Of a stretch of 64,000 bases of DNA, positions 1-6,798 are shown in pieces. The position numbers and the translations under genes are program-made. Below the pieces are notes generated by a model. It saw only the letters and a list, made by a program, of their open reading frames with translations, did not search any database and was not told where the DNA came from. Every line of letters begins with the position of its first letter. The first letter of the stretch is position 1. The stretch is from assembly GCF_900107795.1 (NCBI RefSeq), contig NZ_FNRL01000018.1, forward strand, positions 62,001 to 126,000, written 5' to 3'. This DNA comes from Chitinophaga terrae (ex Kim and Jung 2007). Lineage in GTDB: Bacteria; Bacteroidota; Bacteroidia; Chitinophagales; Chitinophagaceae.

Positions 1-2
1 AT

Positions 3-191
3 GATAAAGACATCGTGGACGGCGTGCTCGACTATGCCGACAGGCATGAAGCATCGCTGATCATCATGGTGCCTAAAAAGCAGGGCTTTTTCGCTTCTAT
101 ATTCAATAAAAGCATTTCCAAAAAACTGGCATATCATTCAAACATTCCTATGCTTGCCTTACCGCCATTGATGATTGAAAGAAAAGCATAA
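3..191 (+). CDS. Universal stress protein (UspA family), C-terminal end only
   Basis: The reading frame enters from outside the window and stops with TAA at 189-191, giving about 62 residues. The fragment reads as the last strand-helix-strand of a UspA-type alpha/beta domain: a buried LIIMVPKK strand, then a loop, then IPMLALPP as the closing strand before a short basic tail. Bacteroidota Usp proteins are often about 280 residues with two such domains, so most of the gene would lie to the left. They are cytoplasmic stress proteins whose exact ligand cannot be judged from this tail. The gene converges on the riboswitch/terminator unit on the other strand, whose U-tract overlaps this stop codon. 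Confidence 0.7.
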   Translation, partial: DKDIVDGVLDYADRHEASLIIMVPKKQGFFASIFNKSISKKLAYHSNIPMLALPPLMIERKA

Positions 192-217
192 AAAAACCTC
201 CGGGTATACCGGAGGTT
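190..217 (-). terminator. Intrinsic terminator directly after the TPP riboswitch
   Basis: Read on the minus strand, a 9-bp stem (AACCTCCGG pairing with CCGGAGGTT, five-base loop) is followed at once by seven T residues. The stem starts only five bases after the 3' strand of riboswitch helix P1 and shares no bases with it, so it looks constitutive rather than a ligand-switched terminator. On the plus strand there is no T-run after the stem, so it is a poor terminator for the Usp gene. Confidence 0.8.
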
Positions 218-222
218 CTGCC

Positions 223-323
223 GTTTCTAATTTTTTGTTCCTTACGCTAGCATTACCTAGGTCAAGTTTGTTGGGTTTTATCTCAGGTCTGTATGTCAAA
301 CCACCCCAATTAGAATTAGAAAC
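223..323 (-). promoter_or_regulatory. TPP (thiamine pyrophosphate) riboswitch, THI element, without a downstream gene
   Basis: On the minus strand all the conserved parts of a TPP aptamer appear in order. P1 is a perfect 10-bp helix (GTTTCTAATT at 323-314 with AATTAGAAAC at 232-223). GGGGTGG is at 307-301. P3 is GGTTTG/CAGACC with an ACATA loop. The invariant CTGAGA is at 286-281 and ACCC closes P2. ACTTGA, then P5 CTAG-GTAATG-CTAG, then GCGTAAGG follow at about 265-239. The fold therefore looks intact. In known cases this element controls thiamin synthesis or transport genes just downstream. Here the next thing downstream is a terminator and then the antisense strand of a Usp gene. A weak promoter-like TGATTTTG (one mismatch to TAnnTTTG) lies at 349-342, so the RNA could start just before P1. 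Confidence 0.9.
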
Positions 324-431
324 TTTCACTTTTTACAGCAACAAAATCATGCCAGGCAAAAAGCCGGTATTTACAGCAATCGGGCTGGCAGATTTCACCA
401 CATCCTGTAACTTTCTTTCTGCCGTTGCGTG

Positions 432-2417
432 TTATTTTTCCGCAATAAATAATACTGCGTCCGCTACCACTGCGCCATCAGCCTGCTTATTGCTGATCAC
501 TACCGCTCCGTTACTGCCCGCTTTGAAATGGTAAGATCCAAGGTCTACCCATTCGCCGGATGTTTGTCCTTCTATTTTAATATCGCTGGCCGAAACTTTT
601 ATTTCTTTGTTCCCATCGCCCGACCGGATATTGATAGTGGTAGTTCCTGAAAGGTGCTGTATTTTAGGAATATAGGTGTATACATGATATTTGCCGGACT
701 GCTTTATTGCAGGTTGAAAGCTGATCTCTTTGGCTTCGCTGCCTTTGCTGTAGTCGGCATATAAGGAATGGCCATAGCCGCCGCTTTTTGTTTCACGAAC
801 CCAATTTCCTGTCAGTTTCACCTGGGTGCTGTCGTCGTTGTCTACGAGGATCTCGGGAGTACTGCCGTTTGCCAACGGATTATTTTTGAGTTGCTGCTGC
901 ACTTTGCTCACATCTACCTGCTGCACACTTTTACGGGAATTAATCGCTTCCACGGCGGCGGTAGCGGCAGATTGCGCCAATACCATGAATACAGGTTCCA
1001 TCCTGATAGATCCGTAAGCGATATGGGAAGCAGATAAACACACAGGAACCAACAGGTTGCTACAGTCTTCCTCCCTGGGAATGAGAGACCTGTAAGAAAC
1101 CGGGTATGGCCCGAACCCTCCTATCTGCACATCTCCTTCATTCTTCACCATACCATTAACGACTATACGCTGGCAGTTATGGGAATCCATTGTATACGCC
1201 GCCATCCCTACTCCATCGTTCACCGTTTCCCTGCCCTGGCAATTAGCCTGCGTCATAACATAAGCGCCAACCATACGCCTGGCTTCCCGTATATATAACT
1301 GCGGCGACCAGTTCCCGTTATCGGTATACTCGTCTTTCGGGTATCCCCATTTCAGCATTTCATCCCGGATGGCTTGCGGAATACGGGAATCATGACCGAT
1401 GAAATACAACAGCCCTTTGGTATAATCCTCATGCGCCTTAATAATTTTTCTTCTTTCCTCCTTACTGGCTTCAGGATAATTGTAGTTCATTCCTATCATG
1501 TCGGTAGAAAAAGGACCGTTATTGTTAATGTCGGTCTTGTTACCAGGCATATAGTCGAACTTCAGGATGTTGCGGATAGTGAGGGATTTATCATGCTGCA
1601 GCAGGCGAACCAGCAATTCATATTGGGACGGGTCATAATTCTCCGGCCGGGTGATAGGAATGCGGTTATCGGGGTTGCTGGTAAGACAGATCCTGAAATT
1701 ATAGGCTTGTACTTTCTTGTCGCCTGTCCCGTTTTCGTCCGGTGCTGCATCACTGATCCCCCACAACAAGCCGCTTTGCGGGTTGCCTGGCTCTTTGTAT
1801 GGATCTATCCCGTCAGGGAACTGGTGCTTGTCGCGCAACTGAACGCCGTTATAGGTTTCGGAGTACAGGCTGTTGGCCTCTCTTCCTACTGTATACTTAA
1901 CGCCTGCTTTAGCCATCAGGTCGCCCTCATAGGAACAGTCTATGAACATCTTTGCTTTTACAACAAGCGGGGTTGCTCCTTCGACCGTAATGGTGCTAAT
2001 ACCTCCGTTGTTTTTAACCACTGAGGCGAGGGAGTAATTATACAATACCTCTACCCCTGCCTCCTTTATATACTGTTGAAAAGTGGCTTCCGCTACATGT
2101 GGTTCGAAGATCCACTGCTCCAGTTTCCCGTAGTGATGCCCTATTCTCCTGTAAAAATCCCTGGAAATGCCTGTAATGGCAAACTTATTACCGATATCTG
2201 TATATCCCAGTCCGCCGGTTGTAAGCCCTCCCAGGCGTTGGTCCGGCGAGATCAGCAACACCGTTTTATGCAGTTGTTTGGCCGTATAAGCAGCAATAAC
2301 GCCCGCCGAGGTTCCACCATACACGCATATATCAACTTCCCTCACCTTATTGGCAAATAAAACGCCGCCCGACATTAGCAGGCAGCTAACAAAAAGAATA
2401 GCTCGTTTCAATAGCAT
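432..2417 (-). CDS. FAD-dependent oxidoreductase with C-terminal golvesin-like domain (often mislabelled xanthan lyase)
   Basis: 661 residues with an N-terminal signal peptide. A Rossmann dinucleotide motif follows it (VYGGTSAGVIAA, glycines at about 34-39), with the conserved RLGGLTTGGLG loop just after; this is the pattern of the FAD_oxidored family (PF12831). The C-terminal 150 residues (from about 515: EILVDNDDST) match the golvesin-type beta-sandwich found at the ends of secreted Bacteroidota enzymes, probably a binding module. The protein is probably exported to the periplasm or surface; its substrate is unknown, although relatives occur with glycan-degrading genes. It lies 49 bp downstream of the CAT-like gene on the same strand and may be cotranscribed with it. 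Confidence 0.8.
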   Translation of the reverse strand: MLLKRAILFVSCLLMSGGVLFANKVREVDICVYGGTSAGVIAAYTAKQLHKTVLLISPDQRLGGLTTGGLGYTDIGNKFAITGISRDFYRRIGHHYGKLEQWIFEPHVAEATFQQYIKEAGVEVLYNYSLASVVKNNGGISTITVEGATPLVVKAKMFIDCSYEGDLMAKAGVKYTVGREANSLYSETYNGVQLRDKHQFPDGIDPYKEPGNPQSGLLWGISDAAPDENGTGDKKVQAYNFRICLTSNPDNRIPITRPENYDPSQYELLVRLLQHDKSLTIRNILKFDYMPGNKTDINNNGPFSTDMIGMNYNYPEASKEERRKIIKAHEDYTKGLLYFIGHDSRIPQAIRDEMLKWGYPKDEYTDNGNWSPQLYIREARRMVGAYVMTQANCQGRETVNDGVGMAAYTMDSHNCQRIVVNGMVKNEGDVQIGGFGPYPVSYRSLIPREEDCSNLLVPVCLSASHIAYGSIRMEPVFMVLAQSAATAAVEAINSRKSVQQVDVSKVQQQLKNNPLANGSTPEILVDNDDSTQVKLTGNWVRETKSGGYGHSLYADYSKGSEAKEISFQPAIKQSGKYHVYTYIPKIQHLSGTTTINIRSGDGNKEIKVSASDIKIEGQTSGEWVDLGSYHFKAGSNGAVVISNKQADGAVVADAVLFIAEK

Positions 2418-2466
2418 AGTAAATGATTTGTCAGCCTATCCCCTCAAAATAGGAAAAATTTATTCC

Positions 2467-3099
2467 CTATAAAAGCGGGTCATTCATCTTTTGCTGAAAC
2501 AAATCAATAAAGTTTCCTACATGGAAACCATCCATTAACCCGTGGTGTACATGAACGGACATAGACATACGTTTACACCCCTGCACTTCCGTCATCTTGC
2601 CAAACGAGATCTTCGGGCAGCTATCCGGGAACGAAAAAGCCCGGGCATGGGAAACAGCGCTGAAATCTATCCATGGCAAAGCGGAATAATGGATCACATT
2701 TTCACCGGAAATAGCGGGAACAAGTCCTTTGCTATTCCTCACCCGCGCCACTTCCTCCGCCGCTTTGACCGAGAAAGTAGCATAGTCGGGGTAATAGTCC
2801 ATATACCCGAAGCCGAATGTACTGTCGGGGCGATTGATGGTAGGCGATGCCCCTACGGTATCGTATACCCACACTTTTCCGTCGTTGATCCGGTACCTGA
2901 AAGGGGTTACCTCGTTGGCGGCAACCAGTGAACGGTGCAGGTACAAGAGAAAAAAGGAGGTTTCCATGGCATTGGCCTGCTGCCAGGCAATACTGCAGTC
3001 AATGTCTACACAGACCCCGAAAAAAGGTTCTTCAAACCGGCTGAAAAACTCGTAATGCTCTTTTCTTGCCCAGGTGTCGATGTCTAATAAGTGCTTCAT
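2467..3099 (-). CDS. Chloramphenicol acetyltransferase-like (CAT family) acyltransferase
   Basis: 210 residues, the usual length for a CAT trimer subunit. The family active-site motif is present near the C-terminus: VHHGLMDGFHV, with the presumed catalytic His at about 186 and the structural Asp at about 190 (HHxxxDG). N-terminal features (DIDTWARKEHYEFF) also fit the family. It would transfer acetyl groups from acetyl-CoA to a hydroxyl acceptor in the cytoplasm. Many chromosomal Bacteroidota homologues are of unproven specificity, so resistance should not be assumed. Its ATG overlaps the stop of the upstream HAD gene in an ATGA arrangement, so translation is probably coupled. Confidence 0.85.
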   Translation of the reverse strand: MKHLLDIDTWARKEHYEFFSRFEEPFFGVCVDIDCSIAWQQANAMETSFFLLYLHRSLVAANEVTPFRYRINDGKVWVYDTVGASPTINRPDSTFGFGYMDYYPDYATFSVKAAEEVARVRNSKGLVPAISGENVIHYSALPWIDFSAVSHARAFSFPDSCPKISFGKMTEVQGCKRMSMSVHVHHGLMDGFHVGNFIDLFQQKMNDPLL

Positions 3100-3791
3100 G
3101 GATTTAAGTGTTGCAGGATCTCCCTGATCGAATCGACTTTATAAAACCTTGGATCTTCCACGTTATAATCGATTCGTTCATGCTCCCAGGTTATATGATA
3201 GGGTATATGAATAGCGTGACCGCCGATAGCCAGCACCGGTATTACGTCTGATTTCAGGGAATTGCCCAGCATGAGGAAGTGGTCGGGACTACAGCCCAGG
3301 TTCTTCAGCAGCTTATGGTAGTCTTTTTCCTTTTTATCGCTCATGATCTCAATATGGTGAAAATACTTCTCCAGTCCCGAGTTCCTCAATTTCCTTTCCT
3401 GGTCCCTAAGGTCGCCTTTTGTGGCCACTACCAGCCTGTATTTACCGGAAAGCGCCTGCAATACCTCTTCCACCCCATCCAGCAGTTCAATCGGCTTATT
3501 CATCATTTCCTGGCCGTATTGTATCACTTTATGCAGGATTTCCGGGTTTACCGAATTACCGGTGACGCGTAACACAGTTTCAAGCATGCTCAATATGTAT
3601 GCCTTAATGCCATATCCGTACAGGTCGAGGTTCGCCATTTCCGTTTTAAAAAGTTCCTGGGAGGCGCTGTGTTTGGGAAGATAATCTTCCAGCAGGCTGC
3701 AAAATTTATCCTCTGTTTCCTGGAAATAAGGCTCGTTTACCCAGAGGGTATCGTCGGCGTCGAAAGCTATAACACTGATTTGTTGTATCAT
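3096..3791 (-). CDS. HAD-family hydrolase
   Basis: 231 residues. Motif I is FDADDTLW with the nucleophile Asp at 11 and the acid/base Asp at 13. Motif II is in VVATKGD. The C-terminal metal-binding motif is LGNSLKSD. A helical cap lies between motifs I and II, as in small phosphatase-type HADs. Likely a cytoplasmic phosphatase; the substrate cannot be read from the sequence. It is the first gene of a leftward pair with the CAT-like gene (4-bp overlap) and is divergent from a Crp/Fnr regulator across a 77-bp gap that holds promoter motifs in both directions. Confidence 0.85.
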   Translation of the reverse strand: MIQQISVIAFDADDTLWVNEPYFQETEDKFCSLLEDYLPKHSASQELFKTEMANLDLYGYGIKAYILSMLETVLRVTGNSVNPEILHKVIQYGQEMMNKPIELLDGVEEVLQALSGKYRLVVATKGDLRDQERKLRNSGLEKYFHHIEIMSDKKEKDYHKLLKNLGCSPDHFLMLGNSLKSDVIPVLAIGGHAIHIPYHITWEHERIDYNVEDPRFYKVDSIREILQHLNP

Positions 3792-3793
3792 CT

Positions 3794-3860
3794 TATCTTT
3801 GCATTTTTAAGGAACGCAAAATTACATAGCCCCTCAATAAAACTTGGGACATTTGTCCAA
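3794..3860. promoter_or_regulatory. Divergent promoter region with an inverted repeat
   Basis: A plus-strand TATCTTTG (3794-3801) and a minus-strand TAATTTTG (3824-3817) both match the Bacteroidota -7 consensus TAnnTTTG and would serve the Crp/Fnr gene and the HAD/CAT pair. Neither has a well-spaced -33 TTTG. An inverted repeat GGACA-TT-TGTCC (3847-3858, extended to TTGG...CCAA) lies upstream of the HAD box and within the regulator's leader, a natural place for autoregulation. Confidence 0.5.
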
Positions 3861-3868
3861 TATCCGAT

Positions 3869-4507
3869 ATGTTAAGAATTAATTTACCCATCCTGGAATT
3901 CGTTGAAGCCCGGTTGAATGGCCACCCCGAGGTCGGGAAAAAAGTGTTTGAAGCAGGGAAAACGTTCATACAGCAAGGGTCCCGGATCTCGAAGGTCTAT
4001 TTCCTGTTGTCGGGTATCGCCAAATGTTATATCCAGGAGGATAACGGGAAAGACTATATCTTCGAATTCCTGGGGAAGGGAGAAGTAGTGGGCGATATTG
4101 AAGCCATCCGCCAGGAAAAATGCCTTTGCAATATTACCGCTATTACGGAAGTGGAAACGCTGGTGGTGCCGCAGGCCTTATTCAATTCCCTCCTGGAAAG
4201 CTATCCGGCCTTCAACGCTATGATCATGAAGGAACTGGCCACCCGTATCAGTCAAACCTGCATAAGGGCCGCCTACCAGCAGCTTTACCCGGTAGAATAT
4301 GCCCTGCTCCGCGTGCTCACGCTGGAAAATGCGCAACAGATCTTCATTTCAAAAAAAGACCTGGCCGCCTACCTGGGCATTACTGTAAGAAGTTTCAACA
4401 GGACAGTGAAAGAGCTGCGCCAGAAAAAGATCATCGATACCCAGGGGCTAAAACTGGATATCAGCCAGGAGGCCCTGGTGAAAATTCTAAATCGTTTTGA
4501 TGAATAA
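3869..4507 (+). CDS. Crp/Fnr-family transcriptional regulator (YeiL-like)
   Basis: 212 residues: an N-terminal cyclic-nucleotide-binding-type beta-barrel (about 20-115, with GKDYIFEFLGKGEVVGDIEA as the barrel turn), a long dimer helix, and a C-terminal winged helix-turn-helix (about 150-205, ISKKDLAAYLGITVRSFNRTVKEL). There is no four-Cys iron-sulfur signature as in Fnr; scattered Cys residues do not form one. It is a cytoplasmic DNA-binding sensor whose ligand is unknown. Divergent from the HAD/CAT pair, which it may control together with itself. Confidence 0.85.
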   Translation: MLRINLPILEFVEARLNGHPEVGKKVFEAGKTFIQQGSRISKVYFLLSGIAKCYIQEDNGKDYIFEFLGKGEVVGDIEAIRQEKCLCNITAITEVETLVVPQALFNSLLESYPAFNAMIMKELATRISQTCIRAAYQQLYPVEYALLRVLTLENAQQIFISKKDLAAYLGITVRSFNRTVKELRQKKIIDTQGLKLDISQEALVKILNRFDE

Positions 4508-4569
4508 TACCCGGTTCCTATTTCATAAGAGAAAAACGTCTCCTCGTCTAATGCTACGGAAGGCATGGA

Positions 4570-4683
4570 TCAAAGCCTGATCTTCAGTCCCATTTCATTC
4601 TTCATAACCAGCAATGCCTCTGCATTGCCCTTTGCATCATCTACAGGATGATGAGTATGTTTTGTTTTCCATAGTATAAAATT
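4570..4683 (-). pseudogene. Remnant of a DEDD-type 3'-5' exonuclease gene (C-terminal 37 codons)
   Basis: On the minus strand, between an in-frame TAG (4686-4684) and a TGA (4572-4570), the frame reads NFILWKTKHTHHPVDDAK, then GNAEALLVMKNEMGLKIRL. The HHPVDDAKGNAEALL stretch is the closing His...Asp motif of RNase T/exonuclease-like proteins, which normally has about 130 residues before it. The rest of the gene is absent: the TAG sits a few bases from the stop codon of the beta-helix gene. This is best read as a leftover from a deletion or replacement. There is no start codon and no room for a functional domain. Confidence 0.7.
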
Positions 4684-4688
4684 CTACA

Positions 4689-6233
4689 TTATTGTTGTGC
4701 GCCGATGCTGATCTTACCATTCACTATCCTTGGCTTGCCGTCGATATCCGTGGTACCGTTGACCGCCTCGCTGATCACGGCGCCTGCGTTAATAGCAGGC
4801 GAATTCGGCCGGATGTGCAGATCAGGGGTTGTAATACTTTTCAGCAAAGGATCTTTCCCTGAAAGAGATGCGGCATCCATTTTACTGGTCTGTTTCCAGG
4901 TATTGAAGTCGGTAATGGGCGTGCCGTTAGTAACGCCCCAAAGCCATTGGTACTGGCTTGTTGTATAATACAGGTTGTTATCTATCACGTTCCCGTTGCC
5001 ACTGTTGGTATATTTATGGATCAGCTGGTCGTTGGCCCCGCCGTATACCAGGTTGTTGCGGATCACGTTATTAAAACAGTTCTCAGTCAGCCTTATCTCT
5101 CCTTCTATTTCTCCGAAAGCGCCTACAGTGCGGTTATTGCCGAACAATGTATTATTCACCACGTAACAGTCATACGTTCCGCCATGGGTATAGTTTAAAT
5201 AATCTCCCATGTAGATGCCTGTACGATAACAATTATAAACGAAGTTATTTCTTACGATACAGGTTTTCGTAGGCAGCACATTGCTTTCGCTTACCAGCCC
5301 TATTCCCCTGTCGCAGTCGTACACTTTATTACGTTCAATAACAGTACCGGCGCCGCCGCAAACATAGATGCCGATAGCGCCATAGTTATCTTTTCCCCAG
5401 ATATCAGCGCTGTTGCTCATGGAAACATTATACACCAGGTTATCGCTTACTACCCCGTTACGTGCGTAGTTGGTACTGATGTCGCCGCCGGGGTTCAGGT
5501 TATCGCCGCCGGCGATGATGATGCCTATGTTTTCTGTATGGTAGATGGTATTATGGGTGACAGAGAAGCCATCAATATTTCCTGCCAGTGTAAGATTCTC
5601 ACTGGTACCGGTTTCCATATCATGGATGGTGCAACCTGTAACCACCAGGTCTGTTATCGGTTCTGCCGCATTGCCTACCACGAAGATGGCATGAGCGCTC
5701 CTGCTCTCGGCCAGGGTAGCCTTGTTTTTGATGTTGTAGATATTGCAATTCCGGATGGTGATATTTTTAGAATTGCCGGTAATAGAAATACCTTCCGGAT
5801 CGGTACTGTTCCCGTGGGAAGTGAAGTTGCAGATATCCAGTCCTTCAAGGGTTATATAACGGAGATTTTTGATGGTCACCAACGCCTCCCATCCTACCAC
5901 TGCCAGGCCGGTACCATCGATAATGGCTTTTTCGCCGGGTGCGGCCTTCAATATAATTTCTTTGCCTGCTATTCCTGATTTCGGGAAAACTACCTTTTCA
6001 TGATAAGTTCCTTCTTTCACTATCACTACATCGCCCGGCAGGGCTTTGTTTAACGCGGCATTGATGGTTCTCAGCGGTGCAGAAGATTTCCCGGAATTCT
6101 GGTCATCTCCGCCCGGCGCTACGTAATAGGTGTTTGACTTGTTTCCGCTGTTACTATCATCTGGCTTTGGGTCTCCTTTGCTGCTGCACGACATCAGCAG
6201 TATAAATCCTAACAGGTATAAAACAGATTTCAT
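4689..6233 (-). CDS. Right-handed parallel beta-helix lipoprotein (DUF1565/pectate-lyase-like fold)
   Basis: 514 residues from the chosen start MKSVLYLLGFILLMSC, which gives a proper lipoprotein signal with Cys16. An in-frame start 55 codons upstream would add an unlikely basic leader and overlap the PH-domain gene. After a Ser/Asp/Gly-rich linker comes the DUF1565 signature (YYVAPGGDDQNSG...PGDVVIVKEGTY). About a dozen Asn-rich coils follow (for example ITIRNCNIYNIKN, VIRNNLVYGG), typical of pectin-lyase-fold helices. The C-terminus (DIDGKPRIVNGKISIGA) is a common closing motif of these secreted proteins. Probably outer-membrane or surface anchored and acting on or binding a polysaccharide; lyase activity is not shown by the sequence. 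Confidence 0.8.
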   Translation of the reverse strand: MKSVLYLLGFILLMSCSSKGDPKPDDSNSGNKSNTYYVAPGGDDQNSGKSSAPLRTINAALNKALPGDVVIVKEGTYHEKVVFPKSGIAGKEIILKAAPGEKAIIDGTGLAVVGWEALVTIKNLRYITLEGLDICNFTSHGNSTDPEGISITGNSKNITIRNCNIYNIKNKATLAESRSAHAIFVVGNAAEPITDLVVTGCTIHDMETGTSENLTLAGNIDGFSVTHNTIYHTENIGIIIAGGDNLNPGGDISTNYARNGVVSDNLVYNVSMSNSADIWGKDNYGAIGIYVCGGAGTVIERNKVYDCDRGIGLVSESNVLPTKTCIVRNNFVYNCYRTGIYMGDYLNYTHGGTYDCYVVNNTLFGNNRTVGAFGEIEGEIRLTENCFNNVIRNNLVYGGANDQLIHKYTNSGNGNVIDNNLYYTTSQYQWLWGVTNGTPITDFNTWKQTSKMDAASLSGKDPLLKSITTPDLHIRPNSPAINAGAVISEAVNGTTDIDGKPRIVNGKISIGAQQ

Positions 6234-6295
6234 ACGATTACTTTTACTAACTACTCCTGTTAGCAGTGATCGGGTGACAATGAAACCGGTATTTT

Positions 6296-6676
6296 TTAGC
6301 CCAATACGTGATGCGCCAGTACTTTTTGCACTTCGTAAACATCCACCGAGCGATTGAACTGCTTTACCACGCTGGGTTCTGTTTCGCTCGATACCCAAAT
6401 TTTCAATTCCGCCTCCAGGTCGAAATGCCCGGCAGTTTCGATACTAAAACGGGAGATCGTTCGGTAAATAATGCTCCTGTACTCCATTTTACTTCCTGTG
6501 ATCCCCTGTTTATTAATAAGGATAAGGCGTTTATTAGTGAATATAAACGTATCCCTGATGAGTTTAAAACCCATTTCGATGCTCTCGCTGTCTGTCAGCA
6601 AGCGCCCATAATCCCTTTGCAGTTGTTCAATGCTTACTGAACCTGCATTTCCCATTAAACCTGAAAATAATCCCAT
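6296..6676 (-). CDS. Bacterial PH-domain protein (bPH_1/YvbH-like)
   Basis: 126 residues without signal peptide or membrane segment. The central part (FKLIRDTFIFTNKRLILINKQG, then a YRTISRFSIETAG strand pair) is the hallmark of the bacterial pleckstrin-homology-like family PF08000, which forms a small beta-barrel with one C-terminal helix. Members are cytoplasmic and of unknown ligand. It is complete at the usual family length. It ends 62 bp before the beta-helix gene on the same strand; no functional link is apparent. Confidence 0.8.
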   Translation of the reverse strand: MGLFSGLMGNAGSVSIEQLQRDYGRLLTDSESIEMGFKLIRDTFIFTNKRLILINKQGITGSKMEYRSIIYRTISRFSIETAGHFDLEAELKIWVSSETEPSVVKQFNRSVDVYEVQKVLAHHVLG

Positions 6677-6720
6677 ATTCAGAATTTTTATGCTAGATAC
6701 AAAGTTTTAGCATTCCGGGA

Positions 6721-6772
6721 AAAAAATAATGCCGGAGGTAACGTTATGGAAATAACGCGTACCGCCGGCATT
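6721..6772 (-). terminator. Strong terminator after the first metalloprotease gene
   Basis: A long hairpin (outer arms AATGCCGG 6728-6735 and CCGGCATT 6765-6772, inner arms GTTAT/ATAAC with a GGAA tip) is followed on the minus strand by ATTATTTTTTT. It would end the leftward metalloprotease transcript before the PH-domain gene. Confidence 0.8.
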
Positions 6773-6798
6773 GGTTGTTTTATTGCTTATGAGAACTA

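Noticed and set aside
432..2417. Xanthan lyase annotation for the FAD-dependent oxidoreductase
   Set aside because: The sequence has a dinucleotide-binding fold and no polysaccharide-lyase features; the name is carried over by database transfer.
2467..3099. Call of the CAT-like gene as an acquired chloramphenicol resistance gene
   Set aside because: No mobile element, integron or plasmid feature nearby, and it is coupled to a HAD gene. Chromosomal CAT-like acyltransferases often have other substrates.
6234..6398. 55-codon upstream extension of the beta-helix gene
   Set aside because: It overlaps the PH-domain gene, is rich in Arg/Ser/Gly without signal features, and the internal Met gives a proper lipoprotein signal.
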